A DNA stretch of 64,000 nt, taken from Sphagnum magellanicum (taxonomy: Eukaryota > Streptophyta > Sphagnopsida > Sphagnales > Sphagnaceae). The stretch is from assembly GCA_021904315.1 (NCBI GenBank), contig CM038922.1, positions 1,116,001 to 1,180,000 on the forward strand, in the 5' to 3' direction. Positions 11,770 through 21,817 of this stretch are shown here, piece after piece. The notes beneath the pieces are model-generated. The model was not told the DNA's origin. It did no database searches and saw nothing but the letters and a program-made list of their open reading frames with translations. How positions within the stretch are numbered: the first letter of the stretch is position 1; each line of letters opens with the position of its first letter. The position numbers and the translations under genes are program-made.

Positions 11770-14150
11770 AGTCTTTGATGATGCCTTGGGCTGAAGTATT
11801 TTTTCATGTTGGTGGGAACTTGCTAGCAGTTGGATGTAAAGTTTGGACCAAAAAAACATAAGGAAATGTTTTTGGTCCCCAAGTGGGATTCGTTGGAAAA
11901 GCATGTGGAGAAAAGAAAAAATGAACAAGGAATGAAGGTTGTGACCTGAAATGTTCTCATGCCATGAATGAAACCACATACATTTCAATGAATTAGCCTT
12001 TTATTTTGGAATGGGTTCAAGGTTGAAGTGAATGAAACAACAAAAGAAAGGTGATACAATTTGCATCTATTTTTATGCTACTTAGCAAAGGAAAACCAAT
12101 GACTAACTATGAAGATTTCAAACCCTTGTTCAGTTTTTTGAAATTCGAGAACAATCCAAAGAAACATTAGAATGACACAATTAGGTGAAAGATTGTTGAA
12201 CATGTTCACAACCAGGTTCTGGCCACTAGCAAATTTGCTATTCAGGTAGTTCAGTTTATGGCGTTGATTTATGATGGGTTGACTACATTAGATAATTAGA
12301 GTTGGATTTCTATCCATGGCTATTGTGTTGAAGATTGGTGCAAAATCCCTATTCCACCTTTTGTAACGCATTAAAAAAATTTTAATGCCTAGAACTCGAC
12401 AAAGGTGATTATGAACTTTCTACTCAAATGTTGAAGGTTTAACAAAATTTGAGGTGCCTTTTAGGTTACTATATTTTGTTGTAGATGGTGTGAACACCTT
12501 TCAAAGTGTTTAAGGTGGGGTTATAGTTCAAATTGAGACTTGCATGTTCCTTTCCATTGTATGGCACACATGAGTAATTTGGCAATCCATATTCTTCCTA
12601 ATTTACGTATAGTGGCACATTTAGAGGAATTGTTGTAATCCATTTACATGTTTTTTTGCAAATCTCCAAAGTTCTGAATGTATTAAACTAGCCGAAATCA
12701 TGGAAACAAAAGTCAATAAGATAGTTTGAAACATAAAAACCCAATGGATCAATATGTTGAATCCACTGAAATGTGTGTTTGAAGAATACCAACCTTTGTT
12801 GATGAAAATGGCGATTGATGCAACAACTATGGCCGTGGCAGTAAGTAATTTGGGTAAGTTCTATGATGTCCAAATGATGTTTGGTTTAACCTGCTTATTA
12901 CCTATGTTGATTGTTGTGCATTCTTCCATCAAATTTGCCCAACTTCATAATGTTTTTGTGTGTGATTTCATTGCTATAATTTCCCTTTGTAAGATGAGTG
13001 CAAATTCTTTAAGGTGTACCAAAATCTTGTCACAACATCACCCTTTTTTTAATCTTTTTTACCTTTTTTCTTTTTACCATGTAAAAACATATTTATGGAT
13101 GATTATGATGGAATCTAGAATTGTAATAGTCTAAAATATAATCCTTCTAAAATTTTTGATAACTTTTGATTCATTATTTTTTATGGGGATCAAAATATAT
13201 TGTAAAAAAAAATTGCAATAAGGACTAGGCCCTTTTTGTCTTGTGTGGTACACCTTAAAGGATTTGCACCCAAATAGATTTATTTAAAATGTATTATGAC
13301 CAATCATATGGGTTCTAAGGAAATGCCTTCAAGCATTTCAATGGTTAGTGGAATGTGTTGGTGATACAATCTCCATGAGGTGGATCACAAATTTGACTAC
13401 TAAGATTGACAACTTGGTTTTTGAATTGGGGGGCCAACACATTTGGGCAAGGTATAAAGACTATGCCACTTCTAAAGTTTCTTTTGTTACTTGAGTTATT
13501 CATGCCAAGGTAATGGCAAAGGTGAAATTGCAATGTGTATCTACAACTAAAAATCTTATTTTTGAACTTGGCAATTGTTTCCTCTTTCATGAATTGATGG
13601 ATGCACTTGGGGTGGTCTATCCCCAATATTAGTTGGGCCTTGAACTTGAAACTTCTTTTTAGCTACACTTGAATGTGATCAAAAGATGCTTATTGTGTGC
13701 CAAAAAAATGTGGTCTTAAGGAGGTCTAGATTTCATTACTTTTTGGACCCTACTATTTTGGATATGCAATGGTCTTTATTTGTTTTGACAATGAAGAATA
13801 ACTCCAAGGGTGCAATGGTTGAACCTTGTCCCTTAAACTCCTTCACATGCTTGTGGAGGCAATTGACTATATCCCAAATTGTTATGTAAAGGTCAAAATA
13901 CATCAAGTTAGCTAAAATTGCAATTGTGCAAGTTCTTGATGTTATGAAAGATGAACAATGTTTTAGTACATTGAGTTTTATGAAAAACAAACTTAGGAAT
14001 CTGTTGACAACACATTTGGATGTTATCATTTAGGTGTTTGTTCAAAGGTTCTATATTTTTTAAAGTTTTCCTTATTATCAAACTATTAATGAATGGAAGG
14101 TTACCCATAGTTGATATGCAATTGATGTTTAATTTGTTTTGATATTGGGA
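11770..14150 (+). pseudogene. Frameshifted hAT-like transposase (BED-type N-terminus, RNase H-like core, C-terminal dimerisation region)
   Basis: Translating the plus strand across frames gives, in order: an N-terminal segment with PWAEVFFHVGGN and a GCKVWT (CKVC-type) zinc-binding motif (about 11780-11960); FSFLKFENNPKKH (about 12130); SWISIHGYCVEDW (about 12300); MAHMSNLAIHILPNL (about 12560-12600); LAEIMETKVNKI and NIKTQWINMLNPLK (about 12690-12775); FVCDFIA (about 12955-12975); ELGNCFLFHELMDALGVVYPQY (about 13565-13630); and a C-terminal SFMKNKLRN..TTHLDVI (about 13970-14030). This is the layout of the plant hAT-like transposase family often annotated as zinc-finger 862-like. In-frame stops and frame changes throughout, such as a stop soon after the zinc motif, show that it cannot encode a working transposase. 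The terminal inverted repeats and the 8-bp target duplication were not located. Family identity is from memory of conserved blocks. Confidence 0.75.
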
Positions 14151-15035
14151 AACGACATTTAATTTTGCAATTGGGTCAATGGGTAATGGGTATGTTGCCA
14201 TTTTTGCTTGTGTTTCTTTTGTTTGTCATTTGTTGCAAATTTTTGAAGTTTTCATTTCAATTTTGAAATCTTATTGGGCTTGCTCCTTAGTTTATGGCGG
14301 CTTTTGTTTCTATGATCTTGGTCACTTTGCCTTTAACACTATTAAGTTATACATTAGATATTTCAAACTTCAATGTTGAAGATTTGGTCTTGACATCCTT
14401 GCAACAAGGTTTGAATCTTTATTTTGAAGGTTACGAAAATTATTTAGTATTAACCTTGTTGTTTGTGTTCTTCACTAATGTTGTTTGTATGTGTAGGTCC
14501 ACCATGTGTTGGAATGGGTAGGACTAGATTGGTTAGTGTTCAATTCCCTCACATGGTTTTTTTGAGATAAAAAAGAATAAAGTTGTCTATATGTTTAAGA
14601 AAAATGATGTTAACTATTCTTTTTCACACATATAGCTACTAAAATGAAGGTAACCTCGTTAACACATAACTAAGAAAAAAAGGGTGATTGCTTTAAAAAA
14701 TTCTCATTATTTTGCATGTAACCAAACAATTTGACAACTCTTTAACTTCATGTAGCCAAATTGCCAGCCCTTGGCTCCACTAGGTAGCCAACTTGGCAAC
14801 ATGGGAAATATGAAAATAAAAACATTATTTCAACTAGAGATTTTTTTTTAAATTCAACATTTTCAAAAGTAATTCAATTACTTCCAAACTTGAAAAGGTA
14901 CTACCATAGGTAACCACTTTCTTGTCCTTACCTACCTATAACCTTCCCCTCCCCTACCTACTTACCTATGTATCTACCTCCTCAAGTGTCTAAGAAGAGG
15001 TCATTTATATATTTGGGTATATGGATTGTTGGGGC
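14151..15035. other. Intergenic DNA, no gene recognised
   Basis: Nothing with coding similarity is visible. A small cluster of CCTACCTA-type motifs occurs around 14925-14985, one of many TACC-rich patches in the window. Confidence 0.5.
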
Positions 15036-15350
15036 GTTTGTTGGCATTACCTACCAGCAAGGCAAGGATATTGTGTTTAGGCTCATTATAGAGTATAGTA
15101 GCTTAATGGATTTTGGCCCCTAGGTAATAATAGGTCTATTTTTATATGAGGATTTTTGAAAGGTGATATTTTGGATTGTGTTGAAACTTGAGATTAGTTA
15201 TAGAGTTATGATATCTTGAAGGATTTTGGTTCCTTTTAGAGGATTTTTTGGAAGATTATATTTTTGCATGGTGAAATATTTGAGATCCCATAATTCTTCT
15301 TTTGCCTTCAGATACTTTTTAATGTAAATGGCAAGGCCACAGTGTCACAC
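15036..15350 (+). repeat. Promoter-proximal dispersed repeat, copy 1 (inverted partner at 56767-57081)
   Basis: Starting at TTTGTTGGCATTACC and ending at GGCCACAGTGTCACAC, this roughly 315-bp segment matches the reverse complement of 56767-57081. I estimate about 90% identity by eye; long exact blocks include ATGGATTTTGGCCCCTAGG and TTGTGTTGAAACTTGAG. It starts close to TG and ends close to CA, which would fit a solo LTR, but no matching 5-bp target duplication was found. Its downstream end lies about 300 bp before a TATA box (15651) serving the plus-strand gene that follows. The partner copy has the same orientation relative to its own neighbouring gene. Confidence 0.85.
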
Positions 15351-17300
15351 ACCCCCTTGTTTTGTTGCAATTTATATCTCTCTTGCTTGAAATCAGCTCA
15401 TCTCAGCTGAGGATTTCATTTAGTTTTGGAGGAAATTCGGCCGAAGAGTCTGGGAGGGCAGACAGGTCTGCTGCTGCTGCTGCTGCGCTGCGTGTCAGAT
15501 TTGATCCTGAAAACATGGTCGGCGAAGAACTGTCCATGTGCAAGTTCATTATTGATTCTCGGCCCTTTTTTGGCTCTCCAGAGTTGGATCGATTTCCAGC
15601 TCAGGGAGCTTTGATCATCTACTCGCACTCTCCTGAAATTACGCTCTCTCTATAAATGCCAATCTTGTGAAGGATTTTTTCCAAATTTGCGCTGTTGTCT
15701 GTGTCATCATGGAATTCAAATCTTTGTGATTCATCACCTTTTTCTTTTTTTCTTTCTCCTTTTTTTGGCTATTTTCTTGTTGCAGCAGAATTGCAGGCAT
15801 TTGACAAAAGTGGAGATCTGATGTTTGTTGTTGCACCATCACCACCACCACGACGATGTTCACACGGGCTTGTTCATGAAGACAAAGATGTTCATGAATG
15901 ATTTTTCTCCTCATTTGTTGTTGCATCAGAATTGCAGGCATGTGACAAAAAGTGGAGACTTGATGTTGTTGCACGACGACGACGATTAGATGCAAGACAG
16001 ACAGACAGACAGAAACAGAGATACAAGAGAGAGACAGATACAAAGATGGAGACAGAGAGACAGAGACGTAATGATGATGCTCAACTGCTACACCGTCTTA
16101 GGCTCGAAAGATGGAGCTCGAAAGCTTCTGGAACTGTATAGGTTTCTGAGTTTGGAGAGTTTGTCGTTGCAGCAGAAGAGGAGGAAGGAGAAGCAGCATT
16201 CGCGAAAATTCTTGATTCTCTTTTGCAGTGGAAAAAGTTTTGTCCATGGAATTTGTGAAAGAAAGCACTCCCACTCTCTCTCTCATCATCAGCATCTCTG
16301 AATTTGCTACCGAGGCATAGCGGAGTTTGAGTGCAGTTTCTCGCCGCCGCCGCCGCCGCAGCAGCAGAAACAAGCTCTGTAGGATTCCACAACTGGACAG
16401 GAGCCATCAACATGGAGCTGCAACAACCTTCTTGTTTTGAGGAGAGCCTGGTGCGAGTGAGTACACTGCCATGCACTATTGTCTCTAGAATGAACGATGA
16501 AAATGTCGCAGGTGTTGTGAATCTGTTCTATGTAGTAAGAACATCTTTCCATTAGGCTGCTGTGATCATATATTTTGTGACCACAGTAGCTTCCCATTAT
16601 GTTTTTTCAAGTAGCTGTGCTCACAGTCATCTCATAACTCTACAGGTCCCGGCAAGCATTGACCAATCGCAGAAAACTTGTGAGAGTTCTGAGTCAAAAT
16701 TGTGACTCATTATACAATTATATTTTATTTTATTTTGAAAAGAACATATGTTCCCAGAGTTTGTAACATGATTAATTACATATTTTCACTACAATTGCAA
16801 CTCTCTAATGAAAAGCGCATGTCCATGAAACAAAGCCCTCTGTCAGTGGCTCTCCATTAGGCTGCTGTGATCACATCAGAGCACAATATGTGTAACTGTG
16901 CTCATAGTAGCATGATGGAATGAGACCCTAAAGAATCAGCTCTCTGCGTCGGAGGTGTTGTAGCTCTGTTCTACGTAAATGCGAGAATCAGGTGCTGTGT
17001 GTGTCGGAGGTGTTGTGGATCTGTTTCTCTGTAAGAGAATCACAGACTCTATTATGTTCGTGACTGAAATGGTTGTGAAGCTGCTCCTCCTCCTCTCGAA
17101 GAAAGGCTGCAGTACGTGATCATCTTTGCAAAATGAAGAAGGAGTAGAAGAAGCAGAAGGAGAAGGAGAAGGAGAGGAAGAAAGATCTTTTTTGACGACT
17201 TGTATGAATGCTGCTTGGTGGCTAGGTACAGGGAGATGATCATGATCATGGAAAGCTAATTGACGGTGAGGGAGATGAGAGGGATGATCATGGCAATCCA
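15351..17300 (+). promoter_or_regulatory. Promoter and probable 5' leader of the 17.3-19.2 kb gene
   Basis: This 1.95-kb stretch is clearly richer in G+C than the flanks and full of CTG/CAG, GAC and GAG triplet runs, as is the coding exon that follows. Several short frames are open on both strands because of this composition; none shows a domain. A TATA box at 15651 and splice-like signals (TTGTTGCAG around 15780) suggest a transcribed leader, possibly with an intron. Two local duplications are visible. One pairs about 15779-15850 with 15916-15985. The other is a thrice-repeated GGTGTTGT..CTGTT motif near 16512, 16953 and 17009. Coding exons upstream of 17301 cannot be excluded. Confidence 0.45.
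15651..15657 (+). promoter_or_regulatory. TATA box (TATAAAT)
   Basis: TATAAAT preceded by a CT-rich run (ACGCTCTCTC), a common plant core-promoter arrangement, would place a start site near 15680. It is the best core-promoter candidate for the gene beginning translation at 17301. No transcript data support it. Confidence 0.45.
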
Positions 17301-19213
17301 ATGCTCTTCTTAGCTTCTTCGTCTCGCACACCACCCGAGAATGCGGCAAGGTGGGGGAGCACAAGTAGTAGTAGTGATGGAGAAAGCTGCCGTCAAACAC
17401 AGAATGGCAGTAGTGTGAACAACGATGTTTGCAATCAAAACTCTGCTGCTGCAACAACGCTGGTCCATTGTCATCGTCGCTTCTTCTTCTCTGAACGTGA
17501 AGAGTCTGAGGATGATGATCATGAAGGAGATGATGGCCATGATGGTGGCATCCTTGTTGGCAGACGGCCGAGGAAGAGCAGCACCAGCACACCAGCACAA
17601 CACGTAGGGACGACATGTAGAGGAGGAGGAGGAGGAAGAGGAGCTTCTTCGGAACACGAGGGCAGCGGGTCAGGAGGAGGAATGTTGTTGGGGGGGTTCA
17701 CAGAAGGAGAGACTGATGACGGAGGAAGTAGTCTTCAGTTGGAGAATTGTGACAAACTGGGGACTTTAGGTCTCGTAGAAGGGGCACTTCTTCGCATGCT
17801 TGGAGGAGGAGGAGGAGCAGCAGCAGCAGCAGCAGATTCACCCTCTCTCTCTCACTCTTTGTCACAAAAATCGTCACACTCTTTGTCATACAAAGACTCA
17901 CCATCTTTGTCACAGTCTTTGTCATACAAAAAAGATTCACCATCTTTGTCACACTCTTCGTCATACAAAAAAGACTCACCATCTTTGTCACACTCTTTGT
18001 CACAAAAGTCGTCAACCCGATCTTTGTCACATTCTTTGTCACAGAAGTCATCACACTCTTTGTTGTCCCACAAAGATTCACCATGTCTGTGTCACTCGTT
18101 GTCACAAAAGTCCAATGTGCCCAAAAGTTTCTTGGATGAGGAAGATCTTGGGAAACTGGTTGAGACAGTTGTGCTGTTTCAATGCCAATCTCACCCTCAC
18201 CCAGAAGAAGATGCAGAGATTGCTGAGGAGGCATCATCATCATCAGGACCTGATGAAGATCACAAGGAGAGGAAGCTGCTCTCAAGGTTGCTGGACCAGG
18301 TATGAGGAGGACCCAGTTTTTGAACCTGTCGTATAAACATGTGGAAAATTTTCTGCAAACACCACCATTTGTTGATCCTTGCTGTTGTGGTAAACCCTAA
18401 ACCCTAAAACTCATAACATGTCTGCTTTTGACCATGTGCTCATCAAGCCAAAACCAGTGGAGCTTGCTGCAGATATTAATGCTACAGAAGGCAGAAGTTG
18501 TTCTGAGGACAAAGAATACTCAACAGGTTGGTGTATCAAGAGATGCGGTTTCAGTGCTTCTTTGTTTGAACTCATGGCAGGTACGAACATTGAGGAGGGA
18601 GAAAGAGCAAATAGAACAGCATGTAATGGCAAATAAGCAACCAATCTTCCATTGGGATGGAGCCAGGATTTGTGCCAGTTGTGTCTCTAAACGAAGTGGG
18701 AGGAGAGCAGACAAGAGGCAATCAAGGAATCGTGCAGTGAATCATGAGAATTTGAGGCAAACTGTTGAAAATGCAGCTCAGATGGCCAAGGCAGCAGCAG
18801 AAGCTGCACAAGAAGCAGCTCTCTCTGTGGCTAAAAACTCCACTGCAGTTGAACTCCTCCTGCAAACTCTCGGTCCATCCCTCTCCAGCTCCATTGCAGA
18901 GCATTTGGAGAGAAGTGTGTTGAAATGCGGGCAAAACACCAGATGCAGACAAACCACAGTTGCCAATGACAAGTCTGAAGAGGAGGAAAACACAGATGTC
19001 ATGAAGAACAAGAAGGTTGTGAAGCAAAACAATACAACACACTGGGTGCTTGGGTTTGCCTTACTTTCTACTCTTCTCTGGAGATATGGAGTTGTCACAA
19101 TAGGGGCAAGGTTCAGGGACAAGCTCAGCAATACTCTGGGTTTCTTTAGAGGCTGGGTCACTGATGGCTGCAAAAACAATAAACTACGAGATGAAAATAA
19201 TCCATTGCATTGA
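17301..19213 (+). CDS. Unrecognised plant protein: Ser-rich repeats, helical region, C-terminal membrane segment
   Basis: I do not recognise this gene. The model has two exons, 17301-18299 and 18473-19213, joined in phase 0 across an intron with a CAG/GTATGAGG donor and a TTGCTGCAG acceptor. Predicted length is 579 aa. Residues 1-180 are low complexity (Ser, Asp/Glu and poly-Gly, ending in a GGGGG-AAAAAA run). About residues 183-270 are imperfect copies of a SPSLSHSLSQKSS/SYKKD unit. An acidic stretch with KLVETVVLFQ and KLLSRLLDQ follows. Exon 2 starts with a helix-rich part (LRREKEQIEQHVM), then a CASC motif, an Ala-rich helix (MAKAAAEAAQEAALSVAKN) and one hydrophobic span (about 524-541, WVLGFALLSTLLWRYGVV) near the C-terminus, suggesting a tail-anchored protein. 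The ATG is the first in this frame; the true start could lie upstream. Extra 3' exons at 19.25-19.70 kb are possible. Confidence 0.6.
17850..18110 (+). repeat. Coding tandem repeat (Ser/His/Leu-rich, about 24-36 bp units)
   Basis: Units of the form CTTTGTCACACTCTTTGTCA with AAAAAGA(C/T)TCACCAT linkers are repeated about eight times inside the first exon of the neighbouring gene. They encode SLSHSLSQKSS and SPSLSHS-type units. The array also reads open on the opposite strand (CDKDGESF repeats), a by-product of its composition. It is probably length-variable between individuals. Confidence 0.8.
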
Positions 19214-19929
19214 TGGATCTCTGAAGCCATAACAGCCTAATTCTAGTGTGGCCCAGCTCAACCAAGCTGCCTGTGTTGCCCAAAATCTGTACAGATGGTG
19301 CTGATTCAGATGGTCCCAACTCTGGTGCAGTGGAAGGTGGATGGTGAATGGTGCTGTTTAAACAGAAGAGAATGTCTTGCAAACCTGTTGCATCACAGCA
19401 GCAAGGTTTCACTTCTGTCCTGGGAGGTTTCATTGATGAAAGCATCAGTGGAGCTCTTGCAACCTACTTTCAGAGGTACTTCTGTAATGTAACTCAGCTG
19501 TAGTCATTGCTTCTTGCACTTTTCCTGAAAATGGGTGTCAGGTGGTACCTATATGAGAACTGGAAAAGTCTCACAGTTACAGGATCCATGGTGGCTTCTC
19601 TTAAATTCTTCAGCATTCATATCCTTTGTTGCAGTCTTGGTATCAAGTCTATTTGTGACAGACTACAGAAAATGTTGCTATTGAGCAGGTTACCAGCAAA
19701 ATCATAGGTGTTCTCTACCCAAATCTGTTGATCCTGTTTTGGTTATTAGAAGATGTTACTTGCACCTTGTAGTTCATGTGCACAGCTGTAAGCCAAGAAG
19801 TGCCAGGGACTCTTGCTTTTGCAAGGTAGTTTGACTATGAATTCCAGTCCTTTATATGCAAGATTTTCCTTGATCGTTTAGCTAGCATTTCTCTTTTAGT
19901 TAACCTCTGGCTTGGGAACTCAGAGGCTA

Positions 19930-19960
<31 letters not shown>

Positions 19961-20870
19961 GCCCTCAAACAACATAACCCCCTCAGGACCTGCCTTTCCC
20001 ATACAAGAATTATTCCTAGTTCCTTGGCATCCATCATTTTCACAGTCATGGGTTCCAACTTTTGTGAAATGCTCCTCTCCAAAGGACGTAGGAATAGATG
20101 TTTCAAATCCAAGCTATTTATTTCTTTTTCGGTGTCTTCTTTGCATCCTTTTTCCCTTTGTCAACTACTTTTGCAGGCTGTGTTTGCTCCTGTGTTTCCC
20201 ACAAAAGGGTTTAGAATCCTGTAAGGGCAAGATTGAAAGAGAGCGTTTCCTTTGACTGCTTCAAATTTCAAGCTATTTGGAAATTTTAGAACAAACAACT
20301 CAGTCCACGAGCTATAGAATTTCTGTAATTATACAGGGTTGTGGCTTGTTAGAATCAGAATTGAATGTACTAAACAAGAATCAAACTCTTTTGTGTTGCA
20401 CTGTGTAAATTTTGGTAGCATGCTGCCATATTTTACATACCTTGGTGCAAACATAAGTGTAATGTAGGTCAGGGTCATCCAAGTTGAAAAAGGGGTTGAG
20501 AGATAAATCGGTGTTTAATGTTACTGGATCTGTGATCACTCTCAATGTGCTCTCCTTTGCTCTGTGCGATCCTGACCTTGCTGCACATCCTCATTATATC
20601 TCTTAGAACATATTCCAAAAGCTTTTGCCTTGTACAGACCAGTGTTGGTTTGGTATAGCATGGTACCAACTACAGATCAGTGGAGGCAGCGGGTCATTGC
20701 TCTTTTGGAAATAACCGTCAAGGTAGGTTATCATATATTTTTTAAAAACCCACCAGGTATCATTCTAATACCCCTGGTTATTTTTGGTAATAACCGTAGA
20801 AGCGTTGGTTATGAAACACCCAGTTGAGGAGCCATTGGTTCTACTACTGGTTATATGCAGGTCCTATGGT
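19214..20870 (+). other. 3' region of the unknown gene, possibly with further exons
   Basis: The sequence remains more G+C-rich and transcript-like than the intergenic flanks until about 20.7 kb. Two segments read like exons: 19367-19475, giving KRMSCKPVASQQQGF and GGFIDESISGALATYFQ, bounded by TTTAAACAG and a GTACTT donor; and about 19540-19660, which gives either a WYLYENWKSLTV reading or a hydrophobic AFISFVAVLVSSLF reading. Whether they join the upstream exon or are untranslated is undecided. A (CTGTTG)n run lies at 19929-19960. Confidence 0.35.
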
Positions 20871-21817
20871 TTTTTTAATTTTTAATTAATTTTTTTTTCC
20901 TTTTTTCATGTTTTAATGTTTTCCTGGATACAACAATTCAAGATTTAATTAAAAGTAAATAAGCTCCAATTTGGGTTTTGTAATAGTACTTACGAATGAC
21001 ATGTATAGCAATTTCCCATAGAAAATTCTCAGTTTTTAAATGAGGTATGCGCACTCGAGGATCTCCATATGTTATCTGTCAATATCACTCGACAAATTTT
21101 GAGCCTTACTAGACAGAGAAAGTCTTGCACATGAACCATCGGATGTAGTAAAAATTGGATCCCAATAATATCTGCTACTACAAGATATGCATTCATTCTT
21201 ATTGTGAGAAAGCCCTATCTTGTTGTTGTAGTGGATCTGACCAAATTGGGAATTGCCCTACTAGTACTGAAGAACTGTTGTTGGAGATTATTTGAGAGAC
21301 AAAAAAGATAATTTTTTAAAGCTTGAGCACACACCAGCATATATTTTCCTCCCAATTTCAGCACCCTGGCACAATCACGAAGACACTAACAATAGTTGGG
21401 AAATACTACCAACAACAACAACAACGTAATGCTGTGCTTTTTGTGAAACTCCAAAGAGGAAGCCAGACCTACAAGAATATAGAGCACTGCAGCTGATATG
21501 TTGTCTACTACTACTACTACTACTACTAATGGTGTTAATCAACTAGTGAAGTAGAAATAGCTTCACACATGCCCCACATTTGAGTCTCCGGTCATGCTTA
21601 TCATGTCCAACATAGTGAACTGATTGATTCTCAGTCCACCATAGTGAATTTAATCGATTCTCAATCCTCACTCCCGTAAACATGGAAAATGGAACAATGT
21701 AAAGTGGGGGAGAGACTAGTTGAATGCAAATCATTCAAAGACATAGCAGTTTTATTATTGTTATGGTTTTGGGTTCCTGAAAAGAAGTTGAATCATGCAA
21801 AAGTAAAAGCAGCAAAC
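20871..21817. other. Intergenic DNA between convergent genes; trinucleotide repeats
   Basis: No gene was recognised. Microsatellites include (CAA)n at about 21410-21425 and (ACT)n at about 21506-21530. The 3' exons expected for the minus-strand methyltransferase should lie here or further left, but none could be identified. Confidence 0.45.

Noticed and set aside
16936-17616. 226-codon open frame on the minus strand overlapping the first exon of the unknown gene
   Set aside because: It is Ser/His/Cys low complexity created by the triplet-rich plus-strand sequence, has no domain, and other frames are open here too.
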